From assembly GCF_009674765.1 (NCBI RefSeq), contig NZ_WKKF01000001.1, positions 1,488,001 to 1,552,000 on the forward strand: a DNA stretch of 64,000 nucleotides. Reading direction: 5' to 3'. This DNA comes from Metabacillus idriensis. GTDB lineage: Bacteria > Bacillota > Bacilli > Bacillales > Bacillaceae. A program made the position numbers and the translations under genes. The notes below the pieces were generated by a model. It was not told the DNA's origin. It did no database searches and saw only the letters and a program-made list of their open reading frames with translations. This document shows positions 26,464 to 35,434 of the stretch, piece by piece (positions within the stretch are counted from its first letter, which is position 1; each line of letters starts with the position of its first letter).

Positions 26464-27596
26464 AACAAGCAGCGGTATCAGGGATAGGAATGACCAAGTT
26501 CGGAACACATAGAGACCGTTCAGTGAAAGATCTGCTGTTAGAAGCCAGTTTAAGTGCTCTGAAGGAGGCAGAATTTCCACGCATAGACGCAGTATTCGCC
26601 GGAAATTTCATGTCGGGTGTTCTTGCTGAACAAGAAATACTGGGTTCTGTCATTGCGCATGAGTTAGGTTTAGGACCAATTCCAACTGCAAAGATGGAAG
26701 GTGCATGCGCAAGCGGGGGAATCGCATTCAGGCATGCTTATGAAATGATACGGGCTGGAGTCTATGATACGGTATTAGTCGCTGGAGTCGAAAAAATGAA
26801 GCATGCTTCAACTGAAACGGTTATGCAGGCAATAAACGGTGCTATGGACACTGAATCCAATGAGAAAAAAGCGGGTCTTACATTTCCTGGATTCTTTGGT
26901 ATTTTAGCAAATCGGTATTTTTATGAAACAGAAGCGTCAAAAAAACATTTAGCCATGGTGGCTAAGAAAAACCGGGACTATGCCATTCAGAACCCTAAAG
27001 CGCAATATCGTGAAGCGGCAACACTTGAAGAAATGATGAATGCCAGGATGATAACGGATCCTCTTGGACTGTTTGATTGTTCGCCAATAACAGATGGAGC
27101 CGCAGCAATTATTTTAACCAGAGGAGAAAAAGGGATCATTGTACGTTCATCATCCCAAGCTTCCGGACCTACTCAAGCGCAGGAAATCGAAGACCTTCTA
27201 ACCATAACAGCAATAAAAGAATCAGCCAGACAAGCCTATGAACTGGCAGGTCTGGGTCCGGATGATATCGATGTTGCCGAGCTTCATGATTGTTTTACCA
27301 TGACTGAAATTCTGGCAATTGAGGCGTTGGGATTTGCAAATAAAGGGGAGGGATGGAAAGCGATTGAACAGGGTTTAACAAAACATGGAGGCAATGTACC
27401 GGTTAATACCAGCGGAGGATTGCTTTCACGCGGACATCCAATCGGAGCTACCGGAATTGCGCAAATTTATCAGATCGTAAGTCAATTAAGAGGAAACGCA
27501 TGTAATCAAGTAGCGGGGGCAAAAATCGGACTGGCTCAAAATTTAGGCGGAACAGGCTCTTATTCAACAGTCCATATTTTCGAGAATAGGCGGTGA
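26460..27596 (+). CDS. Thiolase, SCP2/archaeal type
   Basis: 378 residues from a GTG that overlaps the previous stop by 4 bases. The nucleophile Cys83 lies in MEGACASGGIAF and the catalytic His (about 326) in GGLLSRGHPIGATGIAQ. The C-terminal Cys of classical thiolases is replaced by the QNLGGTGSYSTVHIF form, as in SCP2-like thiolases that need a DUF35 partner. That partner is encoded next. Retention of Cys argues for thiolysis rather than the retro-aldol reaction of Ltp2-like enzymes. Confidence 0.92.
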   Translation: MKQAAVSGIGMTKFGTHRDRSVKDLLLEASLSALKEAEFPRIDAVFAGNFMSGVLAEQEILGSVIAHELGLGPIPTAKMEGACASGGIAFRHAYEMIRAGVYDTVLVAGVEKMKHASTETVMQAINGAMDTESNEKKAGLTFPGFFGILANRYFYETEASKKHLAMVAKKNRDYAIQNPKAQYREAATLEEMMNARMITDPLGLFDCSPITDGAAAIILTRGEKGIIVRSSSQASGPTQAQEIEDLLTITAIKESARQAYELAGLGPDDIDVAELHDCFTMTEILAIEALGFANKGEGWKAIEQGLTKHGGNVPVNTSGGLLSRGHPIGATGIAQIYQIVSQLRGNACNQVAGAKIGLAQNLGGTGSYSTVHIFENRR

Positions 27597-27907
27597 TCAA
27601 TGTGAACTTTGAAAAGTTTGTATGTGCATCATGCGGTAAATCATCGGTCCGCGAAAGAGTTGTGTGTCCAGCATGCAAGTCTACAGAATTCAATCAGCAA
27701 CAAACAGAAGGAATTGGCAAGGTTTATTCGTTCACAAAGATTCATATCTCGTCTGAAGAATTTAAACATTTAACACCTTATTATATAGTTGTTGTCGATT
27801 TAGCCTCTGGAGATCGGGTTACTGGGAGGATTAAAGAAGACGTAAACATAAATAACAGTGTAATATTGACTTCATTTAAAGATGGAGTTTATACATTTAA
27901 TTTGTGA
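27593..27907 (+). CDS. DUF35 zinc-ribbon/OB-fold thiolase partner
   Basis: 104 residues. Four Cys (11, 14, 25, 28) in CASCGKSS and CPACKS form a rubredoxin-like zinc ribbon, followed by an OB fold (GIGKVYSFTKIHISSEEF, GDRVTGRIKED). Such proteins form complexes with SCP2-type thiolases, for example BbsA with BbsB in benzylsuccinate degradation. The start is GTG 27593, overlapping the thiolase stop by 4; GTG 27602 is an alternative. It is the last gene of module 1. Confidence 0.9.
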   Translation: MINVNFEKFVCASCGKSSVRERVVCPACKSTEFNQQQTEGIGKVYSFTKIHISSEEFKHLTPYYIVVVDLASGDRVTGRIKEDVNINNSVILTSFKDGVYTFNL

Positions 27908-27936
27908 ATAAAAAAATATGAAATATAAAAGGTTTT

Positions 27937-27976
27937 AACCTATGACTCACTGTCATTAAGTGGTTCATAGGTTTTT
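27937..27976 (+). terminator. Module 1 terminator
   Basis: AACCTATGA and TCATAGGTT form the outer stem, with an inner CACT/AGTG pairing and a T-run after it. Confidence 0.9.
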
Positions 27977-28010
27977 ATATATTTTAAAACCTATCTTCTC
28001 TATTAGTGTT

Positions 28011-28031
28011 ATGTTCTAAATAATCATTATA
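28011..28031 (+). repeat. Short direct repeat, copy 2 (core only)
   Basis: ATGTTCTAAATAATCATTAT shares the core with copies at 19814 and 33748. It lies 35 bases after the module 1 terminator. The remainder of 27980-28188 holds nothing recognisable. Confidence 0.55.
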
Positions 28032-28188
28032 AGGGAAAACAAAAAGAGAATATCTTTTGTTTTTTTTTCATTTTACCAGTATTCAAGAAGGTAAGATGCA
28101 AAACTGCAGACAAATCAAGTTTTATACCTTTAGCTGCGAAAATCATTTAAGAAAACAAATTTATTTTAAGTTAACCACAATTACAGTG

Positions 28189-28233
28189 TTGACAATTTTC
28201 AGAATATAAGATAAATTCTAGTTAATCGATTAA
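28189..28233 (+). promoter_or_regulatory. Promoter and operator of the LacI-family gene
   Basis: TTGACA (28189-28194) and TAAATT (28212-28217) are 17 bp apart. TTAATCGATTAA (28222-28233), a perfect palindrome with central CG typical of LacI-family sites, covers the expected start of transcription. Confidence 0.75.
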
Positions 28234-28255
28234 ATAACAGTGAAGGTTGATCAAA

Positions 28256-29275
28256 TTGGATAAGAAAATGAAAGCAACACTAAAAGACGTAGCAAATTTA
28301 GCAGGAGTATCTACTGCAACAGTATCAAATGTTACAAATAATACAAAGTTTGTAAGTGATGATGTAAAAAGAAAAGTACTCGATGCAATGGAAACGCTTA
28401 ATTACCGGCCTAATGCTTTAGCTAAAAGCTTAAGAGTCCAAGAGACAAAATTAATCGGTGTCCTAATATCTGATATTACGAATCCATTTTTTTCAAAAGT
28501 AGTAAGAGGGATAGAATATGAAGCTAATAAAAATGGATATAATATCCTCCTATGCAACACTGAATCAAATGCAGTGAAAGAACAGGAGTATTTAGATATC
28601 TTAATAGGCAAAAGAATTGATGGATTAATTATTTCATCATCAGGAAATAAAGAAGAATATATTAAACACCTTGAAAGTGCCAATATTCCAATTGTATTTT
28701 TAAACCGATCTCCTGAAAGCGCTTTAATGAAAACAGTCATGACAAATAATATAAGAGGGTCTTATCTTGCAGCTGAACACCTAATTAATCATGGATATGA
28801 AAAGATCTCAATCATATCAGGTCCTCAAACCTACAGTACTGGCAGAGATCGATTGATTGGATATAAACGGGCTATGGAAGATTATGGTCTGCCTATTGAT
28901 GAGGAATTAATAAAAATAGGCAATTTTGATATCAAAAGCGGTTATGATTTGATGAAGGAGCTTATTAACAGCGGTGAAAGAACAGATGCCTGTTTTATTG
29001 CAAATAATTCTATGACTTTAGGAGCTTATAAATACATTAAAGAAACAAACTTGAAGATAGGACAGGATCTTGCAATTGTCGGCTATGACGAATCGGATTG
29101 GGCTGACATAGTTGAACCGCCTTTATCCACTATTAGTCAGCCTGCATATGAACAAGGTACACAGGCAGCTGAGCTTGTAATCGCTAATATTAATGGAAAA
29201 GAGCTTACAAACCAAAAGGTCATCTATTTAGAACCCACTATGATCATCAGGGAATCTTGCGGTTGTAAGATTTAA
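28256..29275 (+). CDS. LacI-family transcriptional regulator
   Basis: About 339 residues from TTG 28256, chosen because GAAGG is 9 bases upstream; TTG 28247 touches that RBS, and ATG 28268 is an alternative. The helix-turn-helix LKDVANLAGVSTATVSNVTNN and hinge YRPNALAKSLR are classical. The effector domain resembles RbsR-type sugar sensors (GVLISDITNPFFSKVVRGIE, IVGYDESDWADIVEPPLSTI). It heads module 2, and matching operators occur before this gene and before rpiB, so it likely represses both. Confidence 0.94.
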   Translation: MDKKMKATLKDVANLAGVSTATVSNVTNNTKFVSDDVKRKVLDAMETLNYRPNALAKSLRVQETKLIGVLISDITNPFFSKVVRGIEYEANKNGYNILLCNTESNAVKEQEYLDILIGKRIDGLIISSSGNKEEYIKHLESANIPIVFLNRSPESALMKTVMTNNIRGSYLAAEHLINHGYEKISIISGPQTYSTGRDRLIGYKRAMEDYGLPIDEELIKIGNFDIKSGYDLMKELINSGERTDACFIANNSMTLGAYKYIKETNLKIGQDLAIVGYDESDWADIVEPPLSTISQPAYEQGTQAAELVIANINGKELTNQKVIYLEPTMIIRESCGCKI

Positions 29276-29298
29276 TAAATATATTTTTTGCGAAATTA

Positions 29299-29312
29299 GT
29301 TAATCGATTAAC
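29299..29312. promoter_or_regulatory. LacI-family operator before the rpiB-TRAP-rbsK operon
   Basis: GTTAATCGATTAAC is a perfect 14-bp palindrome identical in its core to the site at 28222. A TTGACA (29317-29322) lies just beyond it and a TATAAT (29355-29360) further down, but their spacing does not fit one promoter, so the exact start is unclear. Confidence 0.75.
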
Positions 29313-29379
29313 TGGTTTGACACGATTTTCGATTAAATCAGTTAATTGTTTACTTATAATTTTTTAAGGAGGATAAAAA

Positions 29380-29856
29380 ATGAAAATTATTGTAGGAGGA
29401 GACCATGCAGGTTTTCCATTAAAACAACAAGTTGTAAACGCTATCAAAAATCTCGGGCATGAGGTTGAGGATTTTGGCTGTTTTAGCAGCGATCCGATTG
29501 ATTTCCCCGATATTACGAAAAAAGTATGTGAGGCAGTTCTAAACGGTGAAGCAGAAAGAGCCATTTTAGTTTGCGGAACAGGTGTAGGTGCATGTATTGC
29601 AGCAAATAAAATTCCAGGAATCCGAGCATCTGTTTGTCACGATATTTATTCTTCTCATCAATGCGTTGAGCATGATGATGTAAATGTTATGTGCATTGGT
29701 GCTCAAATCATCGGTCCAGTTATTATGTCAGAACTTGTTGAGTCTTTTTTAAACGCAGCATTCAGTACTGAAGAAGAATTTAGAAGAAGAGTTCGGAAGC
29801 TGCATTTGATGGAGAATGAATATGCCCAAAAAATTGTAAATCTGAAAACTAAATAG
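29380..29856 (+). CDS. rpiB: RpiB/LacAB-family sugar-phosphate isomerase
   Basis: 158 residues. The RpiB fold shows GGDHAGFPLKQ, the active-site Cys65 in LVCGTGVGACIAANK and HDDVNVMCIGAQIIG (His98 region). The family isomerises aldose and ketose phosphates such as ribose-5-phosphate and ribulose-5-phosphate, or allose/galactose phosphates. With a ribokinase downstream, ribose-5-phosphate isomerase is the simplest reading, but sequence cannot exclude related C4-C6 sugars. AAGGAGG precedes the ATG. Confidence 0.9.
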   Translation: MKIIVGGDHAGFPLKQQVVNAIKNLGHEVEDFGCFSSDPIDFPDITKKVCEAVLNGEAERAILVCGTGVGACIAANKIPGIRASVCHDIYSSHQCVEHDDVNVMCIGAQIIGPVIMSELVESFLNAAFSTEEEFRRRVRKLHLMENEYAQKIVNLKTK

Positions 29857-29869
29857 AGGAGGAGTCCAA

Positions 29870-30934
29870 ATGAACAATCCTATGAAAAGGTATAGAATCT
29901 ATTTATTTGTCTCTCTTTTTATTGCATTGCTTTTAGCCGGGTGCGGTGCTAATTCTGCGGGATCTGAACCCTCTGATTCTTCTAATAAAGTAAAGGATTC
30001 AGAAAAAATGGTCATTAAATTAGGACATGTAACTAATGACCAATCCGCCATTCATAAGGGGTCCATAAAATTCAAAGAAATTATTGAAGAAGAATCAAAC
30101 GGTACAATGGAAGTACAGGTCATACCAGGAGGTCAGCTTGGTAATGAAAAGGACTTAGTGGAAAGTACACAAATCGGAACAATTCATATGACCATCCCCT
30201 CGGCAGCCGTTCTTTCAAATTTTGTACCAAAGGCTTCAGTATTAACACTTCCATATATTATCGAAGGGAAAAATGAAAGAGAAAAATATGAATACTTTCA
30301 CAAACTTGCTAAAACTGATGTATATAAAGAAATTGCTTTACAAAGCAATGAAGCTGGATTAGAGATATTCCCTGAAGCGGTCTGGTGGGTTGGGGATCGC
30401 CATGTGACAACAAAAGATAAAACAATTGAAACACCAGAGAAAATAAGAGGTTTAAAAATTCGGACTCCAGATGCAACTGCACATACAGAACCATTTAGAT
30501 TATTAAAAGCAAATGTCACCCCAATGAATATTACCGAAGTATACATGTCTCTTAAAACGGGGACTATTGAAGCTCAGGAAAACTCCATTAATCAAATTTA
30601 TACAAATAAGTTTCAGGAAGTACAGAATGTTGTCAATTTAACTGGCCATATGACACAGAATGAATTGCCGGCAGTTAATCTTAATTGGTGGAAGGGATTA
30701 ACAGAGGATCAGAAAAAAATGATCACTGATGCTATGGCTGTATCTGGTGAATACATGTCTGAATTGCAATTAAAAGCGAATGAAGAAGAATTAAATCTTT
30801 TAAAAGAAAGCGGCATGAAAGTTGTTGACGTTGATATTGACGCTTATAAAGCTGCTACAAAAGATACTTATAAAGCTTTTGAGGATAAATTAGGAAATGG
30901 ATATTACGAAAAGATAAAGGATGCTCAAAAGTAA
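29870..30934 (+). CDS. TRAP transporter substrate-binding protein, DctP type (module 2)
   Basis: 354 residues. Lipobox LLAGC gives lipidated Cys25 after a hydrophobic signal. The DctP core is visible in LKIRTPDATAHTEPFRLL and EVYMSLKTGTIEAQENS; the Arg in KIRTP is the usual carboxylate-binding residue. That is notable, because the adjacent kinase and isomerase suggest a neutral pentose. GAGGAGG precedes the ATG. A strong hairpin follows the stop. Confidence 0.93.
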   Translation: MNNPMKRYRIYLFVSLFIALLLAGCGANSAGSEPSDSSNKVKDSEKMVIKLGHVTNDQSAIHKGSIKFKEIIEEESNGTMEVQVIPGGQLGNEKDLVESTQIGTIHMTIPSAAVLSNFVPKASVLTLPYIIEGKNEREKYEYFHKLAKTDVYKEIALQSNEAGLEIFPEAVWWVGDRHVTTKDKTIETPEKIRGLKIRTPDATAHTEPFRLLKANVTPMNITEVYMSLKTGTIEAQENSINQIYTNKFQEVQNVVNLTGHMTQNELPAVNLNWWKGLTEDQKKMITDAMAVSGEYMSELQLKANEEELNLLKESGMKVVDVDIDAYKAATKDTYKAFEDKLGNGYYEKIKDAQK

Positions 30935-30940
30935 ATATCA

Positions 30941-30982
30941 TATTAAGCTGGATCACCTTTTATAAGATGATCCAGCTTAATA
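30941..30982 (+). repeat. Intercistronic hairpin between dctP and dctQ
   Basis: Perfect 15-bp arms (30941-30955 and 30968-30982) with partial pairing in the loop. There is no T-run; the dctQ RBS follows at once. It probably protects the binding-protein mRNA or limits downstream expression. Confidence 0.85.
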
Positions 30983-30998
30983 ATAAGGAGATATAAAG

Positions 30999-31499
30999 AT
31001 GACTAGAGGAAAATGGATGTTAAAAAACATTGAAGAAATAACAGCCTGTCTATTTTTTCTCATCATGTGCATAGCTGTAGCACTTGGAGTTTTTGCCCGT
31101 TTTTTTGAGGTGCAAATCGTATGGACAGATGAACTGGCCAGGTATTGCTTTATTTGGACCGTACTATTGGGATCTGTAGCTGCATTAAAAAGTAAAAAAC
31201 ATATAGCCATTGATTTTTTATTAACGATTCTGCCAAAGAAGATACAAAAAAGCATCTATTTTTCCATACAAATTGGGTTACTCACTTTATTTGGATTTAT
31301 GATTGTGTACGGCTGGACGATAACACAACAAACCTGGATGGTACCAACGACAAGTTTAGGAATCCCAACCGGAATCATCTATTTATCAGTACCTGTTTCT
31401 TGCAGCCTAATGTTTATTTATACATTAATTGATGCTTGCAGTGTTTGGAAAGGCGACTGGACTCTGAACAACAATATAAACAAAGGTGTTGAAATCTAA
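30999..31499 (+). CDS. TRAP transporter small permease, DctQ (module 2)
   Basis: 166 residues with four helices and the motif VFARFFEVQIVWTDELARYCFIWTVLLGSVAALKSKKHIAID. AAGGAGATATAAAG precedes the ATG. Its stop abuts the dctM start directly. Sequence is clearly diverged from the module 1 DctQ, so the two systems are not a recent duplication. Confidence 0.92.
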   Translation: MTRGKWMLKNIEEITACLFFLIMCIAVALGVFARFFEVQIVWTDELARYCFIWTVLLGSVAALKSKKHIAIDFLLTILPKKIQKSIYFSIQIGLLTLFGFMIVYGWTITQQTWMVPTTSLGIPTGIIYLSVPVSCSLMFIYTLIDACSVWKGDWTLNNNINKGVEI

Positions 31500-32780
31500 A
31501 TGCTGATTTTATTGATATGCGGACTGCTGCTGTTGCTGATACTTGGAGTTCCGGTCGGTTTTGCTCTATTAGGTTCTTCCTTTATAGCCGTAATCTTTGG
31601 AGGATCAATAACATTGGAGACATTGCCGCAACGTCTTGCACTTGGATTGGATTCTTTTCCGATATTAGCCATACCTTTGTTTATTCTGGCAGGAGGGCTA
31701 ATGGAAGCGGGTGGAATTACAAAGAGGTTAATTAACTTTTCAGAAACACTTGTTGGGCACATAAGAGGAAGCTTGGCACACGTGACAGTTGTATCAAATG
31801 TTTTTATGTCAGGAGTTTCAGGGTCAGGAGTTGCCGATGCTGCAGCAACTGGAACAGCTTTGATTCCTTCCATGGTGAAAAGAGGATACGGCAAAGGCTT
31901 TGCATCAGCGATACTAGGTGCCAGTGCTACAGTTGGCCCCATTATTCCTCCCAGCATTCCAATGATTTTGTATGGCAGTATAGCAGGAGTTTCAATCGGA
32001 AAACTGTTTTTAGGAGGTGCCGTTCCAGGCCTTATGATGAGTTTGTCTTTAATGGTGATCGCCTATATTATTGCCAAAAAGAGAAACCTTGAAAAAAGAA
32101 ATAAGGCAGGCTTTAAAAAAATCTTGTTCGCTTTTAAAGAGGCCATTTGGGCACTTTTAATGCCTATAATCATCATTTATGGAATTTTCTCAGGATTATT
32201 TACAGCAACTGAATCTGCAGTAATCGCAGTAATCTATTCTTTATTTGTCGGGATCTTTATCTATCGGGATCTGAAATGGCGGGAAATACCGAAAAAATTA
32301 TTAGAATCAGTTAAAATGACAGCAAGTGTCGGCATCATTATAGCGGCATCAGCACCTTTTGCATGGATCATGGCTTTTGAACAAGGTCCGCAAAGACTGC
32401 TTGAATTATTTCAATCCATATCGGATTCCTCTATCATTATCTTGCTTTTGTTAATGATAATATTACTAGTTCTAGGATGCTTTTTAGATGGTACGGCAAT
32501 TATTATTATTACTACGCCAGTTGTTCTTCCTTTGCTGGCTCAATTTCAAATTGATCCACTGCATTATGGAGTCATACTTGCCATAAATGTTATGATTGGC
32601 ACGATCACGCCGCCTGTAGGTGTTATTATGTATGTTGCAACCGGAATATCAAACAGCAGCATCATTGAATTCACTAAAGAAATAATACCTTTTTTACTGA
32701 CCTTGTTAGGATTGCTGCTATTGTTTGTGTTTGTGCCGGAAATCATTACTTTTTTACCTGATTTATTGTTAAAAGAATGA
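31500..32780 (+). CDS. TRAP transporter large permease, DctM (module 2)
   Basis: 426 residues, about 12 helices. Motifs AIPLFILAGGLMEAGGITKRLI, SGVSGSGVADAAATG, GPIIPPSIPMILYG and GTITPPVGVIMYVATG are typical. Same partner logic as the module 1 DctM; the ATG follows the dctQ stop with no gap. Confidence 0.95.
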   Translation: MLILLICGLLLLLILGVPVGFALLGSSFIAVIFGGSITLETLPQRLALGLDSFPILAIPLFILAGGLMEAGGITKRLINFSETLVGHIRGSLAHVTVVSNVFMSGVSGSGVADAAATGTALIPSMVKRGYGKGFASAILGASATVGPIIPPSIPMILYGSIAGVSIGKLFLGGAVPGLMMSLSLMVIAYIIAKKRNLEKRNKAGFKKILFAFKEAIWALLMPIIIIYGIFSGLFTATESAVIAVIYSLFVGIFIYRDLKWREIPKKLLESVKMTASVGIIIAASAPFAWIMAFEQGPQRLLELFQSISDSSIIILLLLMIILLVLGCFLDGTAIIIITTPVVLPLLAQFQIDPLHYGVILAINVMIGTITPPVGVIMYVATGISNSSIIEFTKEIIPFLLTLLGLLLLFVFVPEIITFLPDLLLKE

Positions 32781-32814
32781 TCGTTTTACTTGTGTATTAA
32801 TTGGAGGTGGAAGA

Positions 32815-33696
32815 TTGATTACGCCGAGAATAACCGTTGTAGGAAGTATAAACATGGATTTAGTAACAACAGCTTCATCATTCCCGATCCAGGGAGAAAC
32901 AATAAAGGGCTCAAAATTTAAAACATTTCCAGGCGGGAAAGGAGCAAATCAAGCTGTTGCTGCCTCTCGGCTTGGTGCAAATGTCACTTTAATAGGCTGC
33001 GTTGGGTCTGATGATTTCGGAAAAGAGTTAAAAGACCGTTTGCTTAATGAAAATATTCAGGTGGATCATCTGAATGTAATAGAAGGAAGTTCAACCGGAA
33101 TTGCTTCCATTACAGTAAGCAATCAAGATAACAGCATCATAATTGTTCCAGGAGCAAATGATCTTCTTTCCCCAGAAATGATAAGTGAGAAAGAAGAGGT
33201 AATAGCTGAAAGTGATCTGTTATTACTTCAATTAGAAATACCGCTCTCCTCAGTGATTAAAGCTGCGGAATTAGCAAAAAAACATAGTGTGAAAATCCTA
33301 TTAAATCCAGCTCCAATCGAGAAGCTTCCTGACTCACTGCTAGAGATGGCTGACTATTTAACACCAAACGAACATGAAATGACATATTTTAAAAACAATA
33401 AACCAATTCAGAAAAAAATGATTGTAACTCACGGATCTAAAGGTGTTATTTTTACTGAAAATGGGGAACAAAAATGTATAGAGGCACACCGAGTGAAAGT
33501 TGTTGATACTACAGGAGCAGGGGATACCTTTAATGGAGCGTTAGCAGTATCTTTGAGTATAGGAGATTCATTAGAACAAGCATGCCGTTTTGGAAATGCT
33601 GCAGCTGCTCTAAGTGTGACGAAATTTGGGGCTCAAGGCGGAATGCCATTCATAGAAGAGGTAAAAAAGATTTTATTGAATAATAGACCTGATTAA
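32815..33696 (+). CDS. rbsK: Ribokinase-type PfkB carbohydrate kinase
   Basis: 293 residues from TTG 32815, preceded by TTGGAGGTGG. Ribokinase marks are VVGSINMDLVT, TFPGGKGANQAVAASRLGA and the catalytic DTTGAGDTFNGALAVSLS. It should phosphorylate ribose or a close analogue at O5. With RpiB it would feed the pentose phosphate pathway. It is the last gene of module 2. The usual Bacillus ribose ABC genes are absent here, so uptake is presumably through the TRAP system. Confidence 0.9.
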   Translation: MITPRITVVGSINMDLVTTASSFPIQGETIKGSKFKTFPGGKGANQAVAASRLGANVTLIGCVGSDDFGKELKDRLLNENIQVDHLNVIEGSSTGIASITVSNQDNSIIIVPGANDLLSPEMISEKEEVIAESDLLLLQLEIPLSSVIKAAELAKKHSVKILLNPAPIEKLPDSLLEMADYLTPNEHEMTYFKNNKPIQKKMIVTHGSKGVIFTENGEQKCIEAHRVKVVDTTGAGDTFNGALAVSLSIGDSLEQACRFGNAAAALSVTKFGAQGGMPFIEEVKKILLNNRPD

Positions 33697-33697
33697 G

Positions 33698-33726
33698 AAC
33701 ATTGCTGAAAGCAGTGTTTTTTTATT
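33698..33726 (+). terminator. Module 2 terminator
   Basis: AACATTGCT pairs with AGCAGTGTT (one G-U pair) around a GAA loop, followed by a T-run. Confidence 0.88.
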
Positions 33727-33738
33727 TATCAAAAATCA

Positions 33739-33786
33739 AATTAAACTATGTTCTAAATAAACAACATATAAACATTGTTCTCAGAC
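33739..33786 (+). repeat. Short direct repeat, copy 3
   Basis: AATTAAACTATGTTCTAAA and a distal CTCAGAC match copy 1 at 19805 with nearly the same spacing (48 versus 47 bp). It lies 12 bases after the module 2 terminator. Confidence 0.65.
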
Positions 33787-34229
33787 AATAAGAGATAAAA
33801 CAAAATATTAGAGAAGCTGATGTATACAAAATAAAAAAGAACCAGACTCAAGAAATGTGTTAAATTCAGATTTATTATGTAAACTAATTAAACTAAACAA
33901 GAGAGGACATATAAGAATTATAAAGATCAAACTTACAACTAATTGTGTGTTTGGCAACTGCAGCAAACTAATGGAGCGAACCAGAGTATTTGAAATACAA
34001 CTATCATTTAATAAAAAATCAATTTAAAGTTGAATGTTGTTAATAAATGAATTTAGCAATTTAACAATTTTAATGAAGCTAAAGTAGAAATGCTTAAATT
34101 TTTCATTTTGTCTCACTATCTTAAGTTTACTTAGCTTATGAGACGGATTATATACCTTATAATATAACTACCTATAATATATATTATGGTGGGGGCGTTG
34201 TTATAAATCAAAACCGGTTAATAACCAGC
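33787..34229. other. AT-rich intergenic region without a recognisable gene
   Basis: About 440 bases of low GC with no supported ORF. GTCTCA (34111-34116) and TGAGAC (34138-34143) form an inverted repeat with an inner TAAGT/ACTTA pair. A promoter-like AT stretch and GGTGGGGG near 34190 lead into an immediate stop. GGTTA-A-TAACC (about 34215) may be a weak minus-strand terminator for the next gene. Confidence 0.5.
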
Positions 34230-34601
34230 CTACTCTATTCTGTGTTTATGGCCAATCTTTTTAAGGTTATCAAAATTTATAAAGTTTACGCTATATTCTA
34301 ATACGTCATTAACAAATAAATCATGAGTCTTAGCAAATTCTTTAACCATTGTTAGTAATTCCTTATCGTAAGTTGTTTTAAATTGAATTCTATCTTTTGG
34401 TCTAAGTTTTTTATTATAAGTAATAACGCCTTGATTCAGCACAGTTTGTAATCCACTTTCCAATAAGTAATTAGGATGAGTATTATATTCAGCAGCAAAT
34501 GTATTTAATTGATCAATGATAGATTTGCTGACGTTTGTTCTAAATTTCACCCTTGAAGTATCAGTTTGTTGAATTAATTTTCCGTTTACTAATTTCCACA
34601 T
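34230..34601 (-). CDS. Tandem ribbon-helix-helix-like protein
   Basis: 123 residues. Two similar segments are visible: residues 17-57 (RVKFRTNVSKSIIDQLNTFA) and 71-111 (RIQFKTTYDKELLTMVKEFA). Each reads as a beta strand, a helix with an N-terminal Lys, then a second helix ending in LE.G/S. This looks like a duplicated ribbon-helix-helix unit in one chain, as a pseudo-dimer DNA-binding protein. AGCGGGAGAG precedes the ATG. It lies 20 bases downstream of the homing endonuclease on the same strand, so the pair probably shares a transcript. Function is unknown. Confidence 0.7.
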   Translation of the reverse strand: MWKLVNGKLIQQTDTSRVKFRTNVSKSIIDQLNTFAAEYNTHPNYLLESGLQTVLNQGVITYNKKLRPKDRIQFKTTYDKELLTMVKEFAKTHDLFVNDVLEYSVNFINFDNLKKIGHKHRIE

Positions 34602-34621
34602 ATTTTTTCTCTCCCGCTCAA

Positions 34622-35420
<799 letters not shown>

Positions 35421-35434
35421 TTAGCTTTAATTCT

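Noticed and set aside
24982-27907. Ltp2-like retro-aldolase reading of the thiolase plus DUF35 pair
   Set aside because: The thiolase retains the nucleophilic Cys83 and HPIGATG, which fits thiolysis better.
19805-33786. Classical integrative element with attachment sites
   Set aside because: No integrase, recombinase, tRNA or transposase is present; the repeats are imperfect and a third copy is internal.
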